A DNA stretch of 64,000 nt from Streptomyces sp. NBC_00425 (GCF_036030735.1 NZ_CP107928.1:248001-312000), one strand, 5' to 3'. Shown: positions 33,052-42,408, counted from the stretch's first letter. The notes: generated by a model not told the origin, from the letters alone. Program-made: numbers and translations.

Positions 33052-36045
33052 ATGTCGACTGGGCATCGTGACGGCGTGGAGGACGAGTTCTTCCGTGATC
33101 TGCGTCTGTTGGGAAATCTCTGCGAGGAGCGTCTGTTCACGCGGCGGTCGGTGCGCTCGCTGGCGTCGACGGCGGGTCTGACGCCGACCACGGTCGGACA
33201 GTGGCTCAAAGGCAGTCGTTTCCCCAAGCAGGAGCGCAGTTTCACGAAGCTGATCACGGTGTTGCGCGAGGCCTTCGCCCACGAGGGGATCGATGTCGGC
33301 TCGCGCCATCGGCACCTGTTGAATCCGACGCAGTGGGCCAGTCGACACCGATCGGTCGTCGCGCGTCGCGCCCATCCGGGCGGTGGCGAGCACCTGCCTT
33401 CTGGGGGCGCGACGGCGGCGGTCACCAACCTGCGCGCATTGGACAGCGGGGTGTTCGTCGGTCGTGAAGACGAGATCGACCTCCTAAACGACCTTCCCTC
33501 GACCGGCACCGGCCTGAGTGCCGTGACGGTGCGGGGAATGGGCGGGGTGGGCAAGACGACGCTGGTGTGGCACCACGCGCGGCGCCATCTGGCCGCCGGG
33601 CGGGGACCGGTCTGGTGGGTCGACGCGGAAAGCCCCGAGCTCATCCGGGCAGGCCTGGCCGCGCTGGCCGAAGCCCTCGACCTGAAACCGGACAAGTCCC
33701 TGACGGACCTGGAGGCGTCCGCCCGGGCGTTGGCATGGCTGCAGGGCCGTACCGGATGGCTGGTCGTCTTCGACAACGCCGAGAGCCCGTCCGACCTGCG
33801 CCCCTTCCTCGGCAGCCTGACCACCGGGCAGATCGTGGTCACCACCCGTCGCGACCTGGCCTGGCCGGGAGGCGGCATGACGGTGAGCCTCACCCCTCTC
33901 CTTCCGGACCACGCCGTCACCGTGCTGCAAGAACTTACGGGGCTACGGGACGAAGAGGTGACCGAGGCGCTGAGGGAACTGGCCGAGGAACTGGGCGGTC
34001 TGCCGCTCGCGCTCCAGCAGGCCGGCGCCTACCTGGCTCAGACCCGCGTCAAGCCCGCCGCCTATCTGTCCTACCTGCGCGGTGATCCCGCCACCATGCT
34101 GGCCGAGCCCATCCCCGGCGACGAGGAGCAGCGCACCATCGCCCGCCTGTGGAAACTCACCCTCACCATGCTGCGGGGCGCCAACCCGGACGCTGAGAGA
34201 CTGCTGGGCGTCCTTGCCTACTGCGCCCCGGCTCGGCTGCCTCGCGACGTGCTGGCCGGTGCCCTGCCTTCGCCCGTACGCGTCGACGGGGCGCTGGGAC
34301 TGCTGGCCGCCTACAGTCTGATCACCCTCACGGCCGACGACATCACGGTGCACCGACTGCTCCAGTCCGTCCTGCGCACCACCACGCCTCCACCGGTCCA
34401 TCCGCCAGCCGACCTGGCGAGCGGTGACGTGGCACATCCGTGCGACACCGCCATCGCCTGGCTCGACGGGGCCAGTCCATCGGGCGCCCCCGGTGCCGTG
34501 GCGCACTGGACGCGCTGGGAACTGTTGGAGCCTCATGTGGCGGCCGTGGCAGCACACCAAAGCCGCTTCCGCCGCCGGCCTCACCCCAGGCTGGCGGACC
34601 TGCTGGGGCGCACGGGCGTCTACCTCAGCTCACGCGGTCGTCTGGACTCCGCTTTGGCACTCCAGGAGCAGGCCCTGCGCTGTGCCGAGACGATCCACGG
34701 AGAGCACCATCCGACCACGGCCATGCACCGGGGCAACCTCGCGGTGACGCTCAACGAGGCGGGCCGGTACGCGGAGGCCGAACAACTGCACCGGGCGGTG
34801 CTGAGGATCGCCGAGGCTGAACACGGGCCCCGTCACCCGGCCACCGCGGGCCCCCTGGGCAACCTTGCCCATGCCCTGGCCGGCCTTGCTCGGTACGAGG
34901 AGGCCATCCGCCTGGCCGAGGACGCCCTAGAGATCACCCGGGCCGCCCGGGGCGAAAATCACCTCGACACGGCCCAGTGCAAGAGCACTCTCGCTGGAAC
35001 GCTTTACCACGTGGGGCAGTACGCGAAAGCCGCGAAGCATGCCGCGCAGGCCCTGCACGCCACCCGTACCGTCCTGGGCGAAGACCACCCCGAGACTGCC
35101 CAGCTCATGGGCAACCTCGCCGCCGTCTTGGGGGCGCTGGCGGACTACGACGACGCCCTGCAACTGGAACAGACGGCGTTGGACGTCACCCGGGCCGCCT
35201 TCGGCGAGGACCACCCGGACACCGCCCTGCGCCTGGGAAACCTCGCCCAGACCCTCCTCCACCTCGGACGGTACGGCGAGGCCATGCCTCGGGCCGAGGC
35301 GGCCGCGCGCATCATGAGGGGGGCATACGGGGCCTGGCATCCCAGCACCGCCGTTCAGCTGGGCAATCTGGCACGTGTCCACACCGGGCAGGGCGCCTAC
35401 GACGAAGCCCTGCCGCTCGACGAAGAAGCATTGGCCATCACTCGCGCCACTCTGGGCGAGAACCATCCCGACACCGCCCTGCGTCTGAGCAACTTGGCCC
35501 AGAGCCTTCGCAGAACCGGTCGGCCTGAAGAAGCCCTTGAGCGCGAGAAGAAGGCCCTGCTCATCATCAAGGCAACGCTCGGGGTTCGTCATCCCGACTA
35601 CGCCATCCACGCCAACAACCTGGCCACCATCCTCGACGCACTCGGCCGGCATGAGGAAGCACGGCCCTTGAAGGAGGAGGCGCTGAGGGTGGCCAGTAAG
35701 GCCTTCGGGCCGGACCACCCGGTCAACGCCAACTACGCGAGCAACCTGGTTTACACCCTGCACCAACTCGGCAAGCACCAGGAGGCCCTGCCCCTTGCAC
35801 AGCGAGCCGTGGAGCTCACCGAGGCGGCTCACAAAGACCGACACCCCGACCTCGCGGTGCGGCTGAACAACCTCGCCCAGACTTTCCTCGCCCTGGGACA
35901 GCGGACCGAGGGCCTGACCCGCCAGAAGCAGGCGCTGAAAGTGGCCGAGACCGCCCTCGGCTCCCAGCACCCCACCACCGCACACATCCAGCGCAAACTG
36001 GCTGAGGCCACCACCTCGGACCTCCCACCGGCGACGCGGCCCTGA
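33052..36045 (+). CDS. HTH - NB-ARC - tetratricopeptide protein
   Basis: A 997-residue STAND-class ATPase. Residues 10-75 form a helix-turn-helix (RRSVRSLASTAGLTPTTVGQ, WLKGSRFPKQERSF). An NB-ARC domain follows with VFVGREDEIDLLNDL, P-loop GMGGVGKTT (about 162-170), Walker B LVVFDNAES, sensor QIVVTTRRDLAWPG and GLPLALQQAGAYLA. About ten to eleven 42-residue TPR units of the NephrocystinTPR-12 kind then repeat the pattern ALxIxRAxxGExHPxTAxxL-NLAxxLxxLGRYxEA to the C-terminus. Such proteins are regulators or anti-phage/NLR-like sensors in actinobacteria. The 9-mer TGGACAGTT occurs twice in its upstream region (32953 and 33020). A small membrane protein is encoded divergently. Confidence 0.9.
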   Translation: MSTGHRDGVEDEFFRDLRLLGNLCEERLFTRRSVRSLASTAGLTPTTVGQWLKGSRFPKQERSFTKLITVLREAFAHEGIDVGSRHRHLLNPTQWASRHRSVVARRAHPGGGEHLPSGGATAAVTNLRALDSGVFVGREDEIDLLNDLPSTGTGLSAVTVRGMGGVGKTTLVWHHARRHLAAGRGPVWWVDAESPELIRAGLAALAEALDLKPDKSLTDLEASARALAWLQGRTGWLVVFDNAESPSDLRPFLGSLTTGQIVVTTRRDLAWPGGGMTVSLTPLLPDHAVTVLQELTGLRDEEVTEALRELAEELGGLPLALQQAGAYLAQTRVKPAAYLSYLRGDPATMLAEPIPGDEEQRTIARLWKLTLTMLRGANPDAERLLGVLAYCAPARLPRDVLAGALPSPVRVDGALGLLAAYSLITLTADDITVHRLLQSVLRTTTPPPVHPPADLASGDVAHPCDTAIAWLDGASPSGAPGAVAHWTRWELLEPHVAAVAAHQSRFRRRPHPRLADLLGRTGVYLSSRGRLDSALALQEQALRCAETIHGEHHPTTAMHRGNLAVTLNEAGRYAEAEQLHRAVLRIAEAEHGPRHPATAGPLGNLAHALAGLARYEEAIRLAEDALEITRAARGENHLDTAQCKSTLAGTLYHVGQYAKAAKHAAQALHATRTVLGEDHPETAQLMGNLAAVLGALADYDDALQLEQTALDVTRAAFGEDHPDTALRLGNLAQTLLHLGRYGEAMPRAEAAARIMRGAYGAWHPSTAVQLGNLARVHTGQGAYDEALPLDEEALAITRATLGENHPDTALRLSNLAQSLRRTGRPEEALEREKKALLIIKATLGVRHPDYAIHANNLATILDALGRHEEARPLKEEALRVASKAFGPDHPVNANYASNLVYTLHQLGKHQEALPLAQRAVELTEAAHKDRHPDLAVRLNNLAQTFLALGQRTEGLTRQKQALKVAETALGSQHPTTAHIQRKLAEATTSDLPPATRP

Positions 36046-36170
36046 ACCGGACGGCCAGCCCGTCAGACCCTCCCCCCATCAACTCATAGCCCCGTTTAAA
36101 CAATTCTGCTCCCCGCACCCGCGCGGATGGTCCCGACCTCTGGTACGGCGTCCACGAGACGCCTGTCTGC

Positions 36171-37032
36171 GGCGCTGTCACGTTGTGGGGTGGATAGGTG
36201 TCTGATGGCACGTCGTGGCGTGGTGGAGCCCGGTTCCGGCTGTGTGCTCAGGGCGCGGTGGGCAGGCTGGCGACGCCGGTGATCTGCTCCCAGATTGCGA
36301 AGCGGACGGTCATTTCGGCGCCGTAGTCGTGTGCGGGCATCAGGTGGCGGCGGGGTCGGAAGTGGGGCGAGATACCGCTGAACGCGGAGAGGGACCGCTG
36401 GGCCCCGCCCACGGAGCGGAAGCCCTTCATCGCCCGTTCGCGCTGCCTGGTGGGCTGGTGGCTGTTCTCCGCCCGGTTGTTCAGGTACTTCGACTCGCGG
36501 TGCTCGACGCAGGGCATGACCTCGCGGCGGGCGGCGCCGTAGGAGCGGAGGTTGTCGGTGACGACCACCCGCGGCACCGTTCGGGTCTTCTCCAGCAGGC
36601 GCCGCAAGAAGCGTCTGGCCGCGGCCTTGTCCCGGCGGTTCTGCACCAGGACGTCCCAAACGTTGCCGTCCTGATCGACGGCCCGCCACAGGTACTTCTG
36701 GTCTCCATTGATCTTGACGAAGACCTCGTCCAGGTGCCACTTGTCACCCGGCCGGGGCTGCCGGCGGCGCAGCGCGCCTGCGTACTGCTGCCCGAACTTG
36801 CCGCACCACCGGCGCACCGTCTCATGAGAGACGGTCACGCCGCGCTCGAGCATGAGCTCCTCGACCTCGCGGAACGACAGCGGGAAGCGGAAGTACAGCC
36901 ACACGCAGTGGGAGATCACCACGACCGGATACCGGCGCCCCTTGTACGACAGCGACGCACTCCCCACGGACCACCCCTCCCAGCCTGATCGACCCGAAGA
37001 CCATCCCACCAGCCAGCCAACGTGACAGTGCC
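36171..37032 (-). mobile_element. IS6-family insertion sequence, copy 1
   Basis: An 862-bp element bounded by the imperfect inverted ends GGCGCTGTCACGTTG (36171-36185) and, on the reverse strand, GGCACTGTCACGTTG (37018-37032), enclosing one intact transposase gene. No flanking direct repeat was verified by eye. Its left end faces that of a second, truncated copy at 41466. Confidence 0.8.
36248..37009 (-). CDS. IS6-family transposase
   Basis: A 253-residue transposase, full-length for the family. It contains YKGRRYPVVVISHCVWLYFR, FREVEELMLERGVTVSHETV and the catalytic triad: Asp in DKWHLDEVFVKING, Asp in VVVTDNLRSYGAA, and Glu in NRAENSHQPTRQRERAMKGF. It moves by copy-in cointegrate formation and commonly flanks resistance or accessory genes. 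No interruption is visible, so it may be active. Confidence 0.9.
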   Translation of the reverse strand: MGWSSGRSGWEGWSVGSASLSYKGRRYPVVVISHCVWLYFRFPLSFREVEELMLERGVTVSHETVRRWCGKFGQQYAGALRRRQPRPGDKWHLDEVFVKINGDQKYLWRAVDQDGNVWDVLVQNRRDKAAARRFLRRLLEKTRTVPRVVVTDNLRSYGAARREVMPCVEHRESKYLNNRAENSHQPTRQRERAMKGFRSVGGAQRSLSAFSGISPHFRPRRHLMPAHDYGAEMTVRFAIWEQITGVASLPTAP

Positions 37033-37208
37033 TGAGAATCCGTTCTCGCGGTGCTCACGCTGCTTGCGGGCGGGAGTCCATGGAGAAGATCGTCTGTCAG
37101 GGGTCGGGTTTGGCTCCGAAACGGCGGGCAGCCCGTGGCGGCACTGGCCTGCGCCTGGGATGGAGGGCGCAAGCCGTCCTGCCGGCCGGCGCGTGGCATC
37201 CTGTCCCG

Positions 37209-37694
37209 GTGCTCCTGAACGATCACGTCAGCAGTGTCGATCTCCGGCCGGTGCGTTATCAGTTCGCCTCTGTCCGGGGCGATTCGTACGACGACAACTG
37301 GCTGGTCATCGATGGCACGGTGACGACCCCTGAGGGAAGCTGGTCTTTCGCCGATCCGTGTTTGCTCACCAGTGAGGCCCGCCAGGTGTCTGAGTGGCTG
37401 CGCGCGGTGGCCGCGGGGACGGTGCCTGTCACCGAACCTGATGCCGGAGGTGAGTTGTCGCCGGACACGTGGTTCATCGAGCCGGTTGCGGCTTTCAGCC
37501 TCGCCGATCGAAGCGCGGGTGGGGCCTCGGTCATTCGCGTTCATCTGTCCTTGGAGGCGGCACCCCCGTGGCAACAGGGGGCCGACGGGACTGACATCTA
37601 TCAGTACGTCGTGGAAGTCAGGATGGACGCAGCGGCATTGCTTCACGCGGCTGACCAGTGGGATCTCTCTCTGGCCTCCTTCCCATCCCGTTGA
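37209..37694 (+). CDS. WapI-like immunity protein
   Basis: A 161-residue product if started at GTG 37209; a longer frame opens at 37080. It reads [60 protein letters not shown] and [11 protein letters not shown]. This pattern, YQF...YDxNWLxVxGxV...WxFxDPCLLTxE, is that of the WapI family of immunity proteins against WapA-type contact toxins. No toxin is near, so it is an orphan immunity gene. No clear ribosome site. It lies between the two IS6 copies. Confidence 0.65.
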   Translation: MLLNDHVSSVDLRPVRYQFASVRGDSYDDNWLVIDGTVTTPEGSWSFADPCLLTSEARQVSEWLRAVAAGTVPVTEPDAGGELSPDTWFIEPVAAFSLADRSAGGASVIRVHLSLEAAPPWQQGADGTDIYQYVVEVRMDAAALLHAADQWDLSLASFPSR

Positions 37695-37880
37695 TCATCG
37701 TTCATTTGTGACCACCCGGCTCGCGGTCTTCTGCGGCAGCCACCTGACACTCCCAGTGCAACCGATTCCCACTCGCAGCGGCCGGGGCCGGCTTCTACGA
37801 TCCCGTGCCGGATCCGCTCGCCGATGAACGCGCCTCGGCCGCGTCGACGCTCGGGCACGTGGGCGGCCGAGCGGTGTCAC

Positions 37881-38243
37881 TTACGACTCGCCGCAAGACG
37901 AAGCCGCCAGCAGCGCTTCCCCTATCTCGGAACCGTCCAGGTCGACGACGTCGGTGAGGATGAACGCCCAGTCCTCCCCCAGCACCTTCACCAAGTGCCG
38001 CAGGGCCCGCAGGTTCCCGCGCACCTCCTGCACCGCGACCACGTCGAACCGGCGCACCACCGCGGCGATCAGGTGCACATCGGTGAAGTTCCGCTTCGGC
38101 GAGGCACCGTCAGGGGTTGTCCAGGCCTTGGTCAGGCCAGAGAAGGCTCGTAGGTTCCAGGTCGCGATCCGCAGGCTCGTCCCATTGTTGGGTGGCACCA
38201 GCGCATCGAGAGCCTCCTCCCAGCGCGAGAGCCGCGCAGCAAC
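37881..38243 (-). pseudogene. Endonuclease/exonuclease/phosphatase fragment
   Basis: The reverse strand reads LSRWEEALDALVPPNNGTSL, RIATWNLRAFSGLTKAWTTP, HLIAAVVRRFDVVAVQEVRG and VLGEDWAFILTDV. This is the first third of an EEP-superfamily nuclease/phosphatase (strand-Asn and Gln-Glu metal site). The catalytic C-terminal half is missing and the frame ends in unrelated residues at 37881. Confidence 0.65.
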
Positions 38244-38419
38244 CGACTGCGGCGGCGCCAAAGGATGACTTGAGGTAGCAGGCAATAGCCCGTTGCGGTG
38301 GCAGCCGAGTCGTGAAGAGCGCCTGCGCCGTGCGACGGTGCAGCAGGCAGGCGGTGGAGGCCTCGCCGGTGCCGACGGTGTCGGCGCGTTGGGCCATGTC
38401 AGCGGCGGGCAGTAGGGGG

Positions 38420-39007
38420 TCACACTGCGAGGGTCGGCGGATCAGGCGGGGTCCCTCGCTCTGCGCGGGGAATGGCTCTGTAGGGCTTCAGCAGAGATTG
38501 TGGCGACTGGGACGGTGCCCGGCTCGGCCGAACGCTTGCCGAAGCTTCGTGGTGACCCGGTTGCAGGGAGCCGGGAGTGAAGTGGACGTGCTGCTCGCCG
38601 CCGATCTGGAAGGCGGCGGGGCCGTTGCACGTGTTGCCGGACACTTCGGCGGGGCCGGCGTCCGCGGGGCCGGGCTATGGGCGGGCCTGGGCCATGAGTT
38701 TGCTGAGCTCCGCCACCGCCCGGTCGCGCTCGACCCCGTCCAGGTCCTCCAGCAGGGTCTCGATCCGGCTCTGCCAGACGGCCTCGTGCCGCACCCGGAG
38801 CCGCTCCACCTCGTCCTGGCCGGCCATCGACAGTTCGGACGCCCTGCGGTCCAGCCGCTCCAGCTCACGGCTCTCCCGCACCTCGTGCCCACGCCCGAAC
38901 CACTCGGCGACCCGGCCCCGAAAACCGTTCCACAGGTCAGTCCCCGCTGCCTGGACCACTGCAGTTCCGCCCGCCGCCGCTGCCGCCGATACCAACTCGT
39001 CCAGCAT
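38420..39007 (-). pseudogene. Streptomyces hypothetical protein split by an amber stop
   Basis: An ATG at 39007 after GAGGCGGC opens 110 residues: MLDELVSAAAAAGGTAVVQA, TDLWNGFRGRVAEWFGRGHE and a charged helix to LSKLMAQARP. It stops at TAG (38675-38677). In the same frame, sense resumes as PGPADAGPAEVSGNTCNGPA, AFQIGGEQHVHFTP and on to 38420. The segment SGN-x-x-x-GP-AFQ-G is seen as a linker in Streptomyces proteins of this kind, so the stop probably breaks one protein. The first part alone may still be made. The function is unknown. Confidence 0.5.
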
Positions 39008-39270
39008 GCCGCCTCTTTCAACTCCCGTGACCCTGCGGGCATTACGACCCTAGCGAGCGAAGGGCGCCCGCGGAGGGAACTCGCACCTGGTCGGTGCCCG
39101 GCAAGGTCGACGCCCTCGATGGCGTCAGCCGCTGCGGTACGGAGCAGCCCAGTGCCGCGTGGGACTACGTCGCCTCGGTAGTCCCCTGAGCCCGGTCCCC
39201 GCCCCGTCTCCCGGCCCTCTTCTCCGCGTTGGGTACGTCCTGCTTGCTTTGTGGGCTCACCCCGACCTAA

Positions 39271-39289
39271 TATCGTCATCATGACGATA
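39271..39289. promoter_or_regulatory. 19-bp perfect palindrome
   Basis: TATCGTCAT-C-ATGACGATA has 9-bp arms around one base, 192 bases upstream of the dioxygenase start. It looks like a homodimeric regulator operator and sits in relatively A/T-rich sequence. No cognate regulator is evident in the block. Confidence 0.55.
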
Positions 39290-39480
39290 ACTGCCCAGTG
39301 GTCCCCGCTCCCTGCAGGCATTGACTCCAGGGGCTTCGAGTCCCTCCACGGACTCGAAGCGCACAAGTACGTGGCCCGCGGTCCCGCCGTCCACCTCAAT
39401 ACGCTGCCCGCGGCCGTTCCGGGCTGTGGGGCCCACGGCCACGTTGGGATCGACGACGGCCTCAGCACGGAGAAGTGATC

Positions 39481-40224
39481 ATGTTCGAAATGCCGGTAAA
39501 TCCCTTTGAGCTCTCCGAAGAAGCGCTGAGCCGAATATCTGCCGATGACTCATGGACCCCGATCGAATCGGAGATCCCAAAGGCCAACGCCAAGGTGATT
39601 CGCCATTTCCTCACTCCGGCCGAAGTGGAGGCATTCGCGACCGAACTGGCCGCCCAGTGCTTTGCCTCGGTGGGCCGAGACGGCGTTGCCGCCAACTATG
39701 CAGAGGGAGATCCGGTCACTCATCTCCGCGCCACGGCCGAATCCAAATCCCTGGCGGCAGAATTCTACCGCAGGCTGCGGACGCTTCTATCGCTTGAAGT
39801 GGGATCGGACGATCCGACGGATTCGGACGGAAGGCCCTGGAGGCCGGCGGCCGTCAATCCGCGTATGCGCTTCATCACGTACGAACACGGCGGATTCATG
39901 GTCCCGCACTACGATTCTCCCTATTTCGCCCCCGACGGAAGGCGCACTCTCCTGACGGTCGTCGTCTACCTGTCGTATGAGGCCGTGGGCGGAGAAACGC
40001 GGTTCATCGCCGATAAGCAGAACGATCTTCCCTTTGCGCAACGTGACTTCTCTGACTGGCCGCGGCTCGCGAAGCCTGAGGAAATATTGAGTGCCCACCG
40101 CCCCGAACCGGGCGATGCGCTCCTCTTCTGGCATCGGACGCTTCACGACTCGGCCCCGCTTCTTGAGGGTACGAAAACAATACTCAGAACCGACGTGCTC
40201 TACGAGCCCGTAGATGTGCCTTGA
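39481..40224 (+). CDS. 2-oxoglutarate/Fe(II)-dependent dioxygenase
   Basis: A 247-residue prolyl-4-hydroxylase-like enzyme. The ATG at 39481 has a better distance from GGAG than GTG 39475. The iron ligands are visible as H143-x-D145 in FMVPHYDSPYF and H222 in LFWHRTLHDSAPL. Lys232 or Arg236 (EGTKTILRTDVLY) should bind 2-oxoglutarate. The core strands RTLLTVVVYLSY and GGETRFIAD are typical. It would hydroxylate or desaturate a substrate that is not identifiable. Codon use is less G/C-rich than neighbours, which suggests recent transfer. It is followed by an unknown 294-residue protein and enclosed by IS6 copies. Confidence 0.82.
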   Translation: MFEMPVNPFELSEEALSRISADDSWTPIESEIPKANAKVIRHFLTPAEVEAFATELAAQCFASVGRDGVAANYAEGDPVTHLRATAESKSLAAEFYRRLRTLLSLEVGSDDPTDSDGRPWRPAAVNPRMRFITYEHGGFMVPHYDSPYFAPDGRRTLLTVVVYLSYEAVGGETRFIADKQNDLPFAQRDFSDWPRLAKPEEILSAHRPEPGDALLFWHRTLHDSAPLLEGTKTILRTDVLYEPVDVP

Positions 40225-40372
40225 GCAGCGGAAAGGCCACCGTCGCGTTGTCCCTCACCCCGGAGACCGGCGTCCGGCACGCCGTGATCGCCCATCTCCG
40301 GGCCGGGCGGCATCGGGCCCTGCCCGCGGCCGGGCATCGAATCCACTCGCACCGAACGGCAGGGAGAGCAGC

Positions 40373-41257
40373 ATGACCAACGGGAGGATCCACACCGACT
40401 GGGTGGAGACGGTGTCTCAGGACGGCCTGCACCTGATGCAGACGCGCTTGGAGGTGAGAGTTCCTACGTCTGAGGGTCGCAAGTTCATCACCTGCGGTCT
40501 GGCCCGGAAGATGCACGTAGTGAAAGACGGTATTGCCTGTCGGGTTTCGTCCTACGCACTCGGCCGCGACCTGGGCAGCCCGGGCAAATACGACTTCGAG
40601 ATCGTTTCTGCGACGGGAGGCCCTCCGATCCGGAGGTTCTTCAACGGGGACGGCGTGCCGGCCGAGATACGCGAGGTCGCTCTGTTCGACGCGCATGAGG
40701 GGCTTGACGATGGCGAGTACATCGTCCGGATCGCGGCGGGAATGACGACCAGCTGGGACACCGGGACGGGACAGAGCATCGAGCTCCCTGTCCCGTGCCA
40801 CGAGCTCGCATTCGTCGTGGTGGGATCCGCACCGCAGGAGGTGCGCGCGAGTACCGGCGGCCCGTGGGCGGCGCGGCCCTCCCTGGAGATCCCCGTGGTC
40901 GATTGGCGCGATCAGCCCACAACGGAGGCGGCATGGGAGACCTACCTGAACGGGAAAAGAATCAGTCTGGATGCCTACGGGATCTTCTCCCCGCAGCATC
41001 TGATGAGGAATCAACGGGATACCGCTCTGGAGATTCTCCGGAGCGAGGGCTACGCCATACCGCGAACCCCGGAACCCGCCGAGACGCCCGGGACCTGGCT
41101 GGGCCACTGGGGTGGAGCATGGATGCCGGCCGATGTACTCGCGGCCCTTCACACCGTGCCGGACGACACCGCGCAACGTGCGTGGTATCAGGGAGCGAAG
41201 GAATCCCTGGACATCGCATGGGATATGCACCTCCTGTGGACCACCGACGTGTTCTGA
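40373..41257 (+). CDS. Unknown protein paired with the dioxygenase
   Basis: A 294-residue protein starting at ATG 40373 after AGGGAGAG, 148 bases downstream of the dioxygenase and on the same strand. It begins MTNGRIHTDWVETVSQDGLH and has a beta-rich N-terminal half (RLEVRVPTSEGRKFITCGLA, YDFEIVSATGGPPIRRFFNG). The C-terminal half is helical and tryptophan-rich (AAWETYLNGKRISLD, TWLGHWGGAWMPADVLAAL, SLDIAWDMHLLWTTDVF). No signal peptide or membrane segment and no recognised family. Pairing suggests it is a partner, substrate or second enzyme, but that is inference. Confidence 0.6.
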   Translation: MTNGRIHTDWVETVSQDGLHLMQTRLEVRVPTSEGRKFITCGLARKMHVVKDGIACRVSSYALGRDLGSPGKYDFEIVSATGGPPIRRFFNGDGVPAEIREVALFDAHEGLDDGEYIVRIAAGMTTSWDTGTGQSIELPVPCHELAFVVVGSAPQEVRASTGGPWAARPSLEIPVVDWRDQPTTEAAWETYLNGKRISLDAYGIFSPQHLMRNQRDTALEILRSEGYAIPRTPEPAETPGTWLGHWGGAWMPADVLAALHTVPDDTAQRAWYQGAKESLDIAWDMHLLWTTDVF

Positions 41258-41405
41258 CCGGGCCCGCGCTCCGTCCATGACCACCGTGGCGGGCCGTCGG
41301 CAGTCACCCTGCACCGAGGCGCCGAGTACCGGCCGCGGCCCGGTCCGCCTCCGGCCTGACTGCCGGACGCGGCCCGGGCGAGGAAGTACGGCAGCACCAG
41401 AAGGT

Positions 41406-41465
41406 GCGCCCGCGAGGTTGCGCCAGCGCGGCATCCGCCACCACATCGCCCGCAGGGGAATCGAG
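41406..41465 (+). pseudogene. IS5 transposase scrap
   Basis: The forward strand reads RLRQRGIRHHIARRGIE, the conserved block after the second Asp of IS5 transposases, and is cut exactly at the left end of the second IS6 copy. Confidence 0.55.
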
Positions 41466-42127
41466 GGCGCTGTCACGTTGGCTGAGCGGATGGGATGATC
41501 TTCTGGTTGATCGTGTTGGAGGGGGCTGTTTCCGTGGGGGCCGTGGCTCCGTCGTACAAGGGGCACCGATACCCGGTCGAGGTCATCTCCCACTGCGTAT
41601 GGCTGTACCACCGCTTCCCCCTCAGCTTCCGCGAGGTCGAGGAACCGATGCTCGAGCGCGGGATCGTCCTCTCCTACGAGACGGTGCGCCGCTGGTGCGC
41701 CAAGTTCGGGCAGCGGTACGCCGATTCGCTGCGCCGCCGCCGGCCCCGGCCTGGTGACAAGTGGCACTTGGACGAGGTCTTCATCAAGATCAACGGGGAA
41801 CAGAAGTATCTGTGGCAGGCGGTCGACCAGGACGGCAACGTCCAGGACATCTTGGTACAGAACCGCCGGGACACCGCTGCGGCCAGGCGCTCCTTGCGCA
41901 GGCTGATGAAGAAGACCCGCACGGTGCCGCGGGTGATCGTCACTGACAAGCTCCGCTCCTACGGCGCCGCCCGCCGCGAGGTCATGCCCTCCGTCGAGCA
42001 CCGGCAGTCGAAGCACCTGAACAACCGCGCGGAGAACAGCCACCAGCCCACCAGGCAGCGCGAACGGGCGATGAAAGGCTTCCGCGGCACCGGCACAGCC
42101 CAGCGGTTCCTGTCCTCGTTCAGCGGC
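41466..42127 (+). mobile_element. IS6-family element, copy 2, 3'-truncated
   Basis: It starts with the same terminal sequence GGCGCTGTCACGTTG (41466-41480). The transposase frame from 41495 is closely similar to copy 1: WHLDEVFIKINGEQKYLWQA, VIVTDKLRSYGAARR, NRAENSHQPTRQRERAMKGF. It loses homology after FSGISPP near 42127, where a DDE_4-type remnant begins, so the C-terminus and right end are gone. Inactive alone. Confidence 0.8.
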
Positions 42128-42408
42128 ATCTCACCCCCCGGATCTGCGAGCGCCAGGGCGTCCCCATCCTCGCCGACCGCGCCTACATGGGAGCCGGCCC
42201 GTGGGTGACGACACCCCTCAGACGGCCGCTGGGCCGCGACTTCACACACCCAGCGAGCCGTCAGCCGCGCGCTGTCCGCGGCGCGGGCACCGGTCGAGCG
42301 AGGCGTCGCACGACTGAAGTCCTGGCGGATCTTCCGCAGGGCCCGGTGCAGCCCGAACCGAATGTCGTCAATCTCCGCAGCTGTCCTCACCCTGGAGCGG
42401 CAACGCTG
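42128..42408 (+). pseudogene. DDE_4-type transposase C-terminal remnant
   Basis: Pieces in two frames: GVPILADRAYMGAGPWVTTP and, after a shift, AARAPVERGVARLKSWRIFR, RARCSPNRMSSISAAVLTLE then RQR and stop. This is the end of an IS5-superfamily DDE_Tnp_4 transposase. The start is replaced by the IS6 fragment. Confidence 0.65.

Noticed and set aside
38110..38397. 95-residue reverse frame with RADTVGTGEASTACLLHRR
   Set aside because: It could be a scrap of a gene, but there is no family match and it overlaps the EEP fragment in another frame.
40184..42043. 619-residue reverse-strand open frame
   Set aside because: Antisense to the dioxygenase, its partner and the IS6 transposase; no recognisable motif.
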